A DNA stretch of 28,477 nucleotides from Reticulitermes lucifugus (lineage: Eukaryota; Arthropoda; Insecta; Blattodea; Rhinotermitidae), in contig JAKCWW010007681.1 in NCBI GenBank assembly GCA_026260175.1, positions 1-28,477 on the forward strand, in the 5' to 3' direction. How positions within the stretch are numbered: position 1 is the stretch's first letter; every line of letters starts with the position of its first letter. Position numbers and translations under genes: made by a program. Of this stretch, positions 21,001-28,477 are shown one piece after another. The notes beneath the pieces are model-generated. The model did no database searches and was not told where the DNA came from. It was given only the letters and a program-made list of their open reading frames with translations.

Positions 21001-24000
21001 CTCAATCTTTTAATCCATAGCCTAATCACTGTACTGACTATGCTGTCACAGCTCCAGTAATTCTTTATAAGATAAAGATAACTTGAATGTTTCTTTATTG
21101 TCGGTCCACTGAAGTGCGAAGTCAGAGCTTAAGCCTGGCTTATTGCATGTCTTAGGTTTGGCAGAGAGAGAGATACAGAGCACCAGTGCAATGGGTGATG
21201 ATAAGAGTGAAGTACCCTGAATAACCCTTCATTGCATAATTGTTACCATCACATATCTCACAAGGACTACCCAGGGATTGACTGATTGATTGTAAATGGT
21301 TTAGTATTAAAAGAATGGAAAAATATACCTTTGTACTGAGAGAGGATGAAGTACAGAAGTGTGAGTGCAACATATCCATATGTTGGCTCCAGGTGGTTGA
21401 ACTGCAGGGTTAATGTAAGCACAACCATGCTCATGGCCATACCCTTGCCAAGTCTAACAATGATGAATGCTGTAGTAAGTTTGATGAAGTCTGCTGCTGA
21501 ATGTTCATTTAGTAGCTGTGACCAGTGACGAGTCTGCAAACAGCAAAACTTCCTGAGACTGAATTGTTAAGAAACTGATTGTCATGCTGCTGTGTTTTGT
21601 ACCTGAACTTATTTATTCAAAACCAGTTTAAGTAAAAAGAAGACATATCAATTTGCAACACAATCTTGTGCCATCAGATATTGATACAAGTTAGATTAAT
21701 GCACTGAAGTTTCAACCAGTGTGGACTGTTTCATGATAAAGCCTTTGCATTTCTGCCCTCCCATAAACTCTCCCCTGATACCACTACTTTTCTTTTTCTA
21801 TATTTTAGCATGTCTTCTTTTACTTAGTCCTTGATGTCTCCAGTGGTTGTTTGGTATTTTATTTTGATGCTGTCAAAGGAATCTTTTTGTCCCTTCATAA
21901 CATGTGGTCAAAACCACTGTCATTAAATGTGCAGGATATATTGATGGAATAATGACTAATCATAGTTAACTCTATGGAGCTGATTATTGATAAAGAAATT
22001 CTTGAACTGTTATGGAAATTGAAAGTTCATTACCATGTTCGCAAGAGTCCACACCTGCACTGTAATCTGAGCCATGTAAATCATGGACAGACAATAGCTT
22101 TAAATTGTGAAACTGTCAGCATTTTTGTGTGTTTCTACCTTTGAAGTTTGTATTATTTATATCTAAGTTTCAGGCTTGCTGATTTTTTTCTCTCTTGAAA
22201 AAGCAAAATATGGGTATATAGTGCTCTGTGTTCCATATGAGCTTACAAGCAGTGAACGCTGCAGGTATGCAAGTACAGTGTAGAACAGCAGACAGTACAG
22301 GCATGCAAGGCGCTGATCTGGACACATTATCTTTTCTGCCATAAGGAAGAACAGCACCTGGAAGGGAAATTAAACGCTTGTATGTCTGTTGTCCTCTGTA
22401 GAGCAAAATATCCTCCAAATTATTTGATCACATAGTGACATGGAATGCTTTCTGTAAAAAGGTAAAATTTTTTCTGTCCACATATGAATGTATAAAGGGG
22501 GAGTAGAGGTATAGCTCCACTCATTCTTAACCTCAGCACTACCTGGAGGTGAGTGGGTAACTTAACACCCCACCCATTTTACCACCAGGAAAGAACCCTG
22601 ATACCCGTTGAGTAGGAGGCTGGATGGGCCCCAGAGCTGGTCTGGAGTTTTTGAAGCAGAGAAGCATCTCTTGCCCCTACAGGGCTTTGAATTCCGGACT
22701 GTCTAGTTCATAGCCTAGTTGCTAAACCGACTATGCTACCCTGGCTCCTTGGAATATATTCTGTATCCTGTCTTAAACTAACTATAATTTGTATTGTGTA
22801 CTCTACTTTAAACAGTTTTCATCTGGCCACTCTTTAAATTAAAAGTACCCTCTTTCTACCCGTTACCTTTTATAGTGTGGTGCTCTGTGTATGGTCAATA
22901 AATCTGATTTTGTTTTACATGATGGTACAGCATGTATGTAAAGTGATATATTGCTTGTTAAGAACAGTGAAGTAAGGCTCTTTCTTGAGACAAAACAGTC
23001 TAATAAAGTTTTGTGATAAAGGGAAGAATGTTGATGAATTTAAAATGCCATGAAAAGGGGCTGCAACCCTCACTGGTGTGTATAAAAGGGAATAGCAATG
23101 GAGATTGAAGAAGAAAGTAAAATACAAAAGTGTAATGAAGAGAGAACCGTCCTTTCTGAAAATTTAATTTGATAAATTCAATTACATTGCATGTTCATAC
23201 ACAGGAATGATGTTGCTTGGACAGTCAGATACCTTCGCCGATTGCATTGTGACAATCTGATCATCATAAACCAGTCACATATTTACATGACATTTAATTT
23301 TGCAGCAAATGTTGTCAAAGTGGAGATGAATTTGGTGTATGGACAAATGACAGTCCTGGCTAACGGCTTATTATTGTCCATGGTTATACTAAGAACGAAT
23401 TTATGGCTGGCACTCTGTTAATGTTCAAGACAAAATCAGAGAACAGAAATTATTGTAATGAGATGAATTTTGAAAAATTGTAGAGATGGGCTTATGAAAA
23501 CTCATTAATAGCTGCTGATGTAAGTGTTGATGAATGCTTCAGTAGAACTGAACAATCAAGACAGGTAAAGACATCAACTAACTTGACTGATGATCTGTTT
23601 AGAAGTTTGGTTGTCAAGCTGTTTGGCTCCTACCATGTCACTGTAATTACATCCTGTTAAGCAAATTATCATTGAGAAAGCAGAAGCTGAGGAACTGTCA
23701 TTGGAAGTTGTAGAGTGTGTAGGTGTAGAATGTTTATTAATGATCATGTGCGCAGTAGAGTGTGTAGGTGTAGAATGCTTATTAATGATCATGTGCGCAG
23801 TAGTGTGTAGGTGTAGAATGTTTATTAATGATCATGTGTGCAGTAGTGTGTAAGTGTAGAATGTTTATTAATGCTCATGTGCGCAGTAGAGTGTGTGGGT
23901 GTAGAATGTTTATTAATGATCATGTGCACAGTAGTGTGTAGGTGTAGAATGTTTATTGATCATGTGTGCAGTAGTGTGTAGGTGTAGAATGTTTATTGGT

Positions 24001-26587
24001 CATGTGTGTAGTAGAGTGTGTAGGTGTAGAATGTTTATTAAATAAAAGATTTTGTTAGGAGTCGTAACTAAAACGTTTATTCAGATATTTAATTTAATTG
24101 TTCTTAAAATTGCTGGGAGGGCTGCAGCCCTGCAAACCTTACGGACGAGTCACCTCAGCCTTTGTTTGATATTACAGACCTCAGTTAATGCACTTCCTTA
24201 TTCTTACCTGACACACAGTTTGATTGGTGAGGTAATATCTCTGCAAGTATGTGGAAGCTGTCAGACATTCCATAAAGTGTATATTTGTTTTGCACAAAAT
24301 TGCAGGAATTAACTCTGATCCTGTCTTAGGGTGATTGCTTGTCATATTGACAGATATTTTTGTTCTTGATATTAGTCTCGGTGGTTGCGATAACACCTGG
24401 AAAATTGGTAAATCCTCATCCAGAGGTCAGGTCTAGCGGAAGTACCGTTTCACTAGGCCTGACCCCCGCATCAGGATTTGCCACTGACCTGGAACAATGT
24501 CTAACACTCACTCTCTAATTTCACGTTGTGTTCACCGTGCAGCTTGACATTAATTTTCAGTTTTTGAGTCACGGCCGAAACATGTAGGGTGAATTACACA
24601 GAAATACGAAAATAAAAAAAAGGTGCATTCGTTGGTTCAAAAACTGAAAACTCATTCTCTAGTCATTGCTCATTTTACATACCTGGTTTGTGGTGGTGTG
24701 GATGCTGTCTAGATGCATGTACAACCTGTGCAAGCACAGCATTAAGGCCCATGCCTGTTTGGCACAATAGCGCAACATTTCTGTGTTCCACATGACAGCA
24801 GCTACATTCCTGCACCAAAACAAGATTTATGCATCCTGTTTATTGTGGTTTAAAATTACTATATTGAAAGTAATGAAGCAAGATGCAGTTACATGTCATT
24901 AACCATAGCAGGCTGTGTATGCTCTAATTAAACATTCACAGATCTCTGTATCTTTCACCCTATTTCCTGAACAGTTTGTCTGCCAAGAAAATAGGGAAGT
25001 AAAAACTTTCTAACTTGTTTGTAAGGGAACAGAAACAGGAAACTAGGGTTTCCTTAAATGACATATCATATAGCAGCAATACAAATAAATAATATTTTGC
25101 TAGGTCAGCTGGGAGTTGGGGAAGCAAAATGTTTGCCAGTTTTCCTCAGCAGAAAGAGTCTCAATGCCACAGCATAGAGAAACATTTATTGTAGCGAGAA
25201 GTCACAAAAATTGGTGTGCGTTTATTAGGGCCCAGAACTTAGGGTAATGTGATTGATGCCAAGGAGATAAACAGTTAGGAACAAAAATGTTTCTTGTAGT
25301 AAAAATTGACTAAACTAATGCGAGAGCCATACATTGTCATACATTTATTGTTAAATCAACAGTAAATGTTGAAACTATAGGGCATAGGTGGCCAGACTTT
25401 TGGGCTCAATGATCTACTCTAAAGAGAGAAAATCTTTCGCGATCTACCATAGTATATAATGTATTAATATTAGGTCAACTAGGCAGATAAATGTAAAATA
25501 GCATAATAACATCGAACATTTCAATGTACAATTGTTTCATTTATCACAAATTGATCTTTTCAAACTAAAACAATTTACCATAATTAAAAGGTGTTTTTCT
25601 TTAACCCTCCCACTGCGAAGTTGATGCATGACACATGATATAATTATGATTTAATTATCTTAATGTGGGAGAAGGTAGGTTGATCCAAAGAGTGCTGTCA
25701 AACGAGAGCTATTGATCGCACTGAGGCGGCAAATAAATTTTGATAGAGACCAAAAAGCGGCCGCGTTCGAGTGGTAGATCGTGATCGACTATACGGCCAC
25801 CTCTGCTGTAGGCTGTCTGCTTTGATAACCTTTTTCTAGCTTGATTTATGTAAAATAATTCCATTTGATGCTATGGAGTGTTTAGACTGTACAGTTGAAA
25901 AGTGTCATAAAATGAGGCTAAGAAACATACAAATGCCAGTAGTTAACATTCTGTTAGTCGTACTCATTTTAACTCCATGGAGCAGAGTTTTTTTCTGAGA
26001 AGCTAACCGGCCCTCAGCTAGTCAAGAAATTCCCTGCATTTTATGGAACCCGAAGGTTCTTCGCCGCATTCAAAACAGCCCGCTAGAAGTCCTTGTTAAA
26101 TGTTTCGTAACATTACAAGTTTTTACGGTGATGAGTTGTTAGCACATCGCCCGACCCGCAAGCTGGAGGACCACCATTTGTCGGCTGTTCGCGACTGCTT
26201 ATTTGATATATTCCCAGCTGCCTTCCATATTGGAGGCCGTTCCTCCATCCGAAACCTGAGGACGCGCCATGCCGCGGTGACAGGGACCGACTTGTCATGG
26301 GTTGTCATACTCATTTTAGGATTTGTAATGCTGAAGAATATTATGTACTGTGTACTTCGTCTAAGTACGAAGTGTGGCCAGGATGATTGGTTACCTTCGT
26401 GGTACAAGGGGTATGTGTCACCGCTTGAAGACGCACCTCATTCTGGCAAACAAAGAGCCAGCAGAGTAGAAGCCTGTTGCCAGTGGCACTACAACTGTCA
26501 CATAGACGAGAGCGAGTAAGATGAGGGTGACCATGCTGTACAGTCGTGCTGCCAGTGGAATGAGGAACAAAAGTGCTAACAGACACC
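17767..26587 (-). CDS. TRC8/RNF139-RNF145-like multi-pass membrane RING-H2 ubiquitin ligase (3' part, N-terminus missing)
   Basis: Minus-strand exons in transcription order: 26587-26437, 24809-24683, 22357-22247, 21533-21329, 19433-19250, 18034-17767. Phases agree at every junction; the joined frame is about 347 residues ending at TGA (17769-17767). The exons encode several hydrophobic helices, then a GYTNVYV-type membrane-exit segment, a basic linker and a C-terminal C3H2C3 RING (CPIC...CSHIFHGQC...CPLC). Hydrophobic helices, YFNIYL-like exit segment and RING follow the same order and spacing as in TRC8. Family knowledge: ER-membrane E3 ligases in sterol-linked and ER-associated degradation. 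The family is usually over 600 residues, so about half is absent; the first exon here starts with two bases of a split codon. Odd: the usual Trp after the fourth zinc ligand pair is Cys. RNF145 versus RNF139 cannot be decided. Confidence 0.72.
18035..19249 (-). other. RING ligase intron (last)
   Basis: Holds the full SINE family 1 copy at 18246-18531. The + frame at 18958-19281 runs into the next exon on the opposite strand and is not a gene. The rest is featureless AT-rich sequence. Confidence 0.55.
18246..18531 (-). mobile_element. SINE family 1, complete tRNA-derived copy with 12-bp target duplication
   Basis: On the minus strand it opens GGAGCCGGGGCAGCATAGTA (tRNA-like A-box region) and has a B box in GGGTTCAAATCCC (18481-18468). 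It ends near an A/T-rich tail around 18246-18260. ACTGTAATATAG is repeated exactly at 18234-18245 and 18532-18543, the target site duplication. Related copies: 22457-22749 and 20775-21054 (minus strand) and fragments at 870-945 and 11488-11560 (plus strand). Confidence 0.88.
19250..19433 (-). CDS. RING ligase exon with membrane helix before the RING exon
   Basis: Encodes AVGEETFIVSAVRSLELQ, EGFEEFWIPLAIYGSAVAL and a hydrophobic run to CIIVG; donor GTAAGT. Three AGs could be the acceptor. The best pyrimidine tract (ending TTCTTCAG, exon start 19464) breaks frame with the upstream exon, while starts at 19451 or 19433 keep it. I chose 19433 (TACACTTACAG). Confidence 0.65.
19546..19780 (+). mobile_element. 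SINE family 2, tRNA-derived
   Basis: The tRNA-like head has an A box TGGCTGAAGCGG (19556-19567) and a B box GGTTCAATCC (19597-19606). A body with GTGGGATTTGT and CGGTTTTCCCC follows, and it closes with a tail AATAAATAACAGACATAAAAAG. This body type is, from memory, common in insect SINEs. It starts about 110 bases upstream (in the sense of the ligase gene) of the exon at 19433. No clean target duplication found. Confidence 0.75.
20775..21054 (-). repeat. SINE family 1, diverged copy
   Basis: Follows the same order as the full copies: CATGCCATGAAAGCAT at the tail side, AAAAATCTCTTACCTCTGCC and AATTGAACTGCAATTCC in the body, and TAGCCTAATCACTGTACTGA near GACTATGCTGTCACAGCTCC at the head. Many substitutions and indels; an older insertion than the other two. 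Confidence 0.7.
21329..21533 (-). CDS. RING ligase exon with two membrane helices
   Basis: Starts TRHWSQLLNEHSAADFIKL and contains two hydrophobic segments (AMSMVVLTLTL; YGYVALTLLYFIL); it ends SQYK in phase 1 before GTATAT. Acceptor TGCTGTTTGCAG. Confidence 0.72.
21534..22246 (-). other. RING ligase intron
   Basis: Contains a second copy (21829-21892) of the unnamed interspersed repeat seen at 13902-13965; otherwise nothing recognised. Confidence 0.5.
21829..21892 (+). repeat. Fragment of unnamed interspersed repeat (copy 2)
   Basis: Matches 13902-13965 over 64 bases without gaps. The shared core is CAAAGGAATC preceded by a TGG/TTTGGTA-rich stretch. Confidence 0.55.
22247..22357 (-). CDS. 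RING ligase exon, hydrophobic segment
   Basis: Encodes VLFFLMAEKIM, then CPDQRLACLYCLLFYTVLAY, ending QRSLL before GTAAGC. Acceptor TTTCCCTTCCAG; 111 nt, phase 0 at both ends. The opening VLFF and later hydrophobic helix resemble the TRC8 segment that starts VLFFILAL. Confidence 0.7.
22457..22749 (-). mobile_element. SINE family 1, complete copy with imperfect target duplication
   Basis: On the minus strand it opens GGAGCCAGGGTAGCATAGTC and carries the same body as 18246-18531. Flanks TGGAATGCTTTCTGTA (22441-22456) and TGGAATATATTCTGTA (22750-22765) match at 13 of 16 bases, a decayed target duplication. The B box is mutated (GAATTCAAAGCC). Confidence 0.82.
23710..24040. repeat. Minisatellite, about 7.7 copies of a 40-45 bp unit
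   Basis: Units begin at 23710, 23755, 23800, 23843, 23886, 23931, 23971 and 24011. Each reads GTAG(AG)TGTGTAGGTGTAGAATG, then TTTATTAATGATCATGTGCGCA with small changes. Lengths are 45, 45, 43, 43, 45, 40, 40 and a partial last unit. Most units keep the palindrome ATGATCAT. Confidence 0.93.
24410..24479. repeat. Fold-back (imperfect inverted repeat)
   Basis: AAATCCTCATCCAGAGGTCA at the left is answered by the complement of CCTGACCCCCGCATCAGGATTT at the right. The core GGTCAGGTCTAG pairs with CTAGGCCTGACC around a centre near GGAAGTACCG. A stem of about 35 bases per arm with mismatches. Confidence 0.75.
24554..24650. repeat. Short element with 14-bp inverted ends and gccgaaac motif
   Basis: TTTTCAGTTTTTGA (24554-24567) and TCAAAAACTGAAAA (24637-24650) are perfect reverse complements. 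Between them are CGGCCGAAACATGTAGG and an A-rich run. This resembles a retroelement end, as at about 14656. Confidence 0.6.
24683..24809 (-). CDS. RING ligase exon, amphipathic segment
   Basis: Acceptor TTTTGGTGCAG, donor GTATGT. Encodes NVAAVMWNTEMLRYCAKQAW and LMLCLHRLYMHLDSIHTTTNQ. The first base completes an AGG codon begun in the previous exon. Confidence 0.72.
25383..25805. mobile_element. 423-bp hAT-type MITE with TA-centred 8-bp target duplication
   Basis: The left end CATAGGTGGCC and the reverse complement of the right end CAGAGGTGGCC form the terminal repeats; GATCTAC lies subterminally in inverted orientation on both sides. Flanks CTATAGGG (25375-25382) and CTGTAGGC (25806-25813) agree at 6 of 8 bases. 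No open reading frame of note. The end sequence and 8-bp duplication are typical of hAT elements. Confidence 0.72.
25967..26305 (+). repeat. Blattodean-type interspersed repeat with two decayed coding-like blocks
   Basis: Block 1 (25997-26086) reads KLTGPQLVKKFPAFYGTRR and ends at TAG. Block 2 (26100-26305, another frame) contains FYGDELLAHRPTRKLEDHH, LSAVRDCLFDIFPAAFHIGG and RSSIRNLRTRHAAVTGTD. From memory, both blocks match peptides predicted many times over in cockroach and termite genomes, which marks them as a dispersed repeat, not a host gene. Class unknown to me. Confidence 0.6.
26437..26587 (-). CDS. RING ligase exon (first visible), two membrane helices
   Basis: Acceptor CTTGTTTTGCAG, donor GTGCGT. 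After two bases of a split codon it encodes CLLALLFLIPLAARLYSMVT, LILLALVYVTVVVPLATG and FYSAGSLFARM: two hydrophobic helices. Exons upstream of it must exist but none is recognised in 26588-28477. Confidence 0.7.
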
Positions 26588-26662
26588 CTGCAAAACAAGG
26601 GAGGTTTAGAATTGCTACTGATGCTCATAATTCTCTTTGTGTGATGCAGTTATTTGATGTTA

Positions 26663-27439
26663 GGGCTCGTACACACCTGCAAACATTGCCGGCAAAGAGT
26701 GTTTGTAAATAGTTTGGAAACAAGTTCAGTTCATGTGTGTGGACTGTTGGCGGTATTTTCGCAGAGTCCACAAATATTCCGTGTTTCTTGTCTCCCGTTG
26801 CAAATGGAAAATAAGGTACAGTTTGCAAACACGTCATCAGTCCGTCGTGCGCTACAGCCGATGCAAAAGCTCAGAATGTGGACAAGTGAGAACATTGTGA
26901 AACTTAGTGAAGATTTACATTCCTTGCCCTGTTTGTGGGATGTGCAATCCGCGGAATACAAAACCCGTAATAAGAAAGTTGATGCGTGTGATACTCTGGC
27001 TACAAAATACGGCGCTAGTGCGGTGGATGTAGAGAAGAAAATACAGGCGTTGAAAACGCAGTTTCGCATGGAACACAAGAAACTGGTGGGTTCCAAGAGA
27101 AGCGAGAGTTCTCTGAAGAAGGCTCTTTGGTTTGGTTATGAGCCAATCTGCCAAAAGATGTTCTCCATACCACGTTTCTTCAGTCAGAAAGTGTCAAGTC
27201 CACCACCGTCTCCGATTTGTTCGTCGGCGTCTTTCATTTAAGAGAAATACGTAGGCAGCACAAATTCCAGCCACACATTCACTTTAAGACATGATGTTTT
27301 GAACTGGCTGATCAGTGGGATATGTGGACGCGAAACAGTGTTCGTCGACTGCCGCCGGTCCGCAGACATGGTCGGCAAACTGTTTTTAAACAAGTTTTGC
27401 CAAAGTTTGCAAACAATGTTTGCAGGTATGTACTAGCCC
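26663..27439 (+). mobile_element. 777-bp PIF/Harbinger-like element carrying only a MADF gene
   Basis: The left end GGGCTCGTACACACCTGCAA continues ACATTG; the right end, reverse complemented, is GGGCTAGTACATACCTGCAA then ACATTG (24 of 26 bases identical). The trinucleotide TTA flanks both sides (26660-26662 and 27440-27442). A 3-bp TWA target duplication with GG-starting inverted ends is the hallmark of PIF/Harbinger DNA transposons. The sole visible gene is the MADF ORF at 26804-27241; no DDE transposase is present, so the copy is non-autonomous. Confidence 0.85.
26804..27241 (+). CDS. MADF-domain (Myb/SANT-like) DNA-binding protein of a PIF/Harbinger element
   Basis: 145 residues from the ATG at 26804 (MENKVQF...) to TAA. 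The same frame is open further upstream to the element's end, but the ATG at 26657 lies outside the transposon, so the start inside it is preferred. Residues about 26-125 fit a MADF domain: WTSENIVKLSEDLHSLPCLW (helix 1 with the conserved P-LW), SAEYKTRNKK, ACDTLATKYGASAVDVEKKI, LKTQFRMEHKK and a closing aromatic WFGYEPI. MADF domains bind DNA. In Harbinger elements a Myb/SANT-like accessory protein works with the transposase, helping its nuclear entry and binding to the ends; that role is inferred here. The tail is Ser/Pro-rich. The frame is intact, which suggests a young or selected copy. Confidence 0.78.
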   Translation: MENKVQFANTSSVRRALQPMQKLRMWTSENIVKLSEDLHSLPCLWDVQSAEYKTRNKKVDACDTLATKYGASAVDVEKKIQALKTQFRMEHKKLVGSKRSESSLKKALWFGYEPICQKMFSIPRFFSQKVSSPPPSPICSSASFI

Positions 27440-27442
27440 TTA

Positions 27443-28400
27443 CGAAACGTTAGTGACAGAAATGTCCTGCCGCGTTTCGGTAGTTGAAAAAGTATTTGTG
27501 GCTCTTCAGCAATATGAACTATATGTCGTCATCACAATGTGCAGAGGACGGGTTCTTTCAAAGGAAGTATGCCAACTAATTAAAGAAAAGTGGCGGGAAA
27601 GGAAGACAGCACGTATGTAATTCACTGTCTGCATTTATAGATAATATGCGAACTCAAAAGGACCCTATACGTATTTACAGTTTAAAACTGTCTAACGAAA
27701 TGTTTTGTTACCCACCTAAATGTCAGGAAAACAATTTCTTTAAGCAGGTAATGGACTGAAGATGGAAAACCCCACCTAGTCTTAACTATTACCTATATGA
27801 CTGTGAAATTTTAGGTTATTGGTAGAGTAGTATTACACGACAGAAGCAATGTACTTATAAACGTAACATTGAAGCGCGTTCGCCTAACCATTGTTGCTGT
27901 GGAAGAGCAATAATTATTACATATTCTGAGTGAGTGTCTGTAGCTTTAGTTATCCAGCATACAAAGCGCATGCGCCGTATTATATAGACATCTGTGGCCT
28001 GTCTGGCTCTACCATATTTTTCCACATTATCTCACAAAAGGTACTTTTTTCGGAACGAAGTTACTGAACATAAAATGTGTGTTTTGATTTTCTGTACGAC
28101 GTTTGAAACATTTCTCATTCTAAGAAGAATTCAGCGATATATTATCATAAATTTACATACATCTCCATGTAAAGTGCCCGTTATTCTTGTCAGATTTTAA
28201 TAAAACTTGAATATTTCTGACAGATTTTCGAAAAATACTCGGATACCAAATTTCGTGAAAATCCTCCAGTGGGAGCCGAGTTGTTCCGTGCGGACGGACA
28301 GACATGTCAAAGCTAATAGCCGCTTTTCGCAATTTTGCGAACGCGCCTAAAAACGTAGCAGTGATTGGATCTAACTACGTAAAAGGGGCGTGTAGAGAGT
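27443..28400. other. Right-edge region without recognised gene
   Basis: Presumably part of an intron or upstream region of the minus-strand ligase gene. At about 28235-28310, ATACCAAATTTCGTGAAAAT followed by GTGCGGACGGACAGACATGT has the look of a dispersed retroelement end found in many insects. No reading frame of interest. Confidence 0.4.
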
Positions 28401-28477
28401 GAACTGTATGTATATGGTGGTGCTTGTACTGGAGTGTTGAACTGTATGTACGTGGTGGTGCTTGTACTGGAGTGTTG
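28401..28477. repeat. 38-bp tandem repeat running off the window
   Basis: GAACTGTATGTATATGGTGG plus TGCTTGTACTGGAGTGTT (28401-28438) is followed by a second unit from 28439 differing at two bases (TACGTGG). The first base of a third unit is the last base of the window. The array may continue beyond it. Confidence 0.85.

Larger units (their letters stand above)
19434..21328 (-). other. RING ligase intron between fourth and fifth visible exons
   Basis: Contains SINE family 2 (19546-19780) and a diverged SINE family 1 copy (20775-21054). I see no further exon; an extra small exon cannot be excluded. Confidence 0.5.
22358..24682 (-). other. RING ligase intron (longest)
   Basis: Contains the SINE at 22457-22749, the minisatellite at 23710-24040 and the fold-back region at 24410-24650. 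The + frame at 23191-23421 has no recognisable product. Confidence 0.55.
24810..26436 (-). other. RING ligase intron
   Basis: Holds the hAT-type MITE at 25383-25805 and the blattodean-type repeat at 25967-26305. The stretch 24810-25380 is AT-rich and empty. Confidence 0.55.

Noticed and set aside
23710..24040. CRISPR-like array
   Set aside because: Units are contiguous repeats without unique spacers, in a eukaryotic intron; this is a minisatellite.
26100..26519. 139-residue + frame as a host gene
   Set aside because: Its N-terminal part matches a dispersed repeat, and its right part lies over the minus-strand ligase exon 26437-26587, which has proper splice sites and phase.

Overview
The window is animal nuclear DNA, almost certainly from an insect and probably from a cockroach or termite (Blattodea). 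It is AT-rich, its genes are split by GT-AG introns of about 0.2 to 2.3 kb, and old transposable elements are scattered through the introns. The order-level guess rests on two short translated repeats at 25997-26305 and a transposon-borne MADF gene at 26804-27241; these resemble, from memory, peptides that recur in cockroach and termite genomes.

Left half (525-15893, + strand): one complete 15-exon gene for TBL3/UTP13, the WD40 subunit of the U3 snoRNP / small-subunit processome. All exon junctions agree in phase, and the spliced reading frame is 2445 nt (814 residues plus stop), close to the vertebrate protein. Two WD40 propellers are followed by the Utp13 C-terminal domain. Introns hold SINE pieces, a near-perfect 27-bp palindrome (intron 7), an unidentified coding-like island (intron 8) and other repeat debris.

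Middle (15894-17766): a convergent intergenic space with a probable TBL3 poly(A) signal and a complete 165-bp hAT-type MITE.

Right half (17767-26587, - strand): the last six exons of a multi-pass membrane RING-H2 ubiquitin ligase of the TRC8/RNF139-RNF145 family, about 347 residues. The N-terminal exons are not recognised and probably lie beyond the right edge. Its introns carry three copies of one tRNA-derived SINE, a second tRNA-derived SINE, a 40-45 bp minisatellite, a fold-back element and a 423-bp hAT-type MITE.

Right edge (26588-28477): a 777-bp PIF/Harbinger-like element with terminal inverted repeats and a TTA target duplication. Its only visible gene is an uninterrupted MADF-domain ORF with no transposase. 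The window ends inside a 38-bp tandem repeat.

The two host genes act separately (nucleolar rRNA processing; ER-membrane ubiquitination). Their convergent arrangement implies no shared function.
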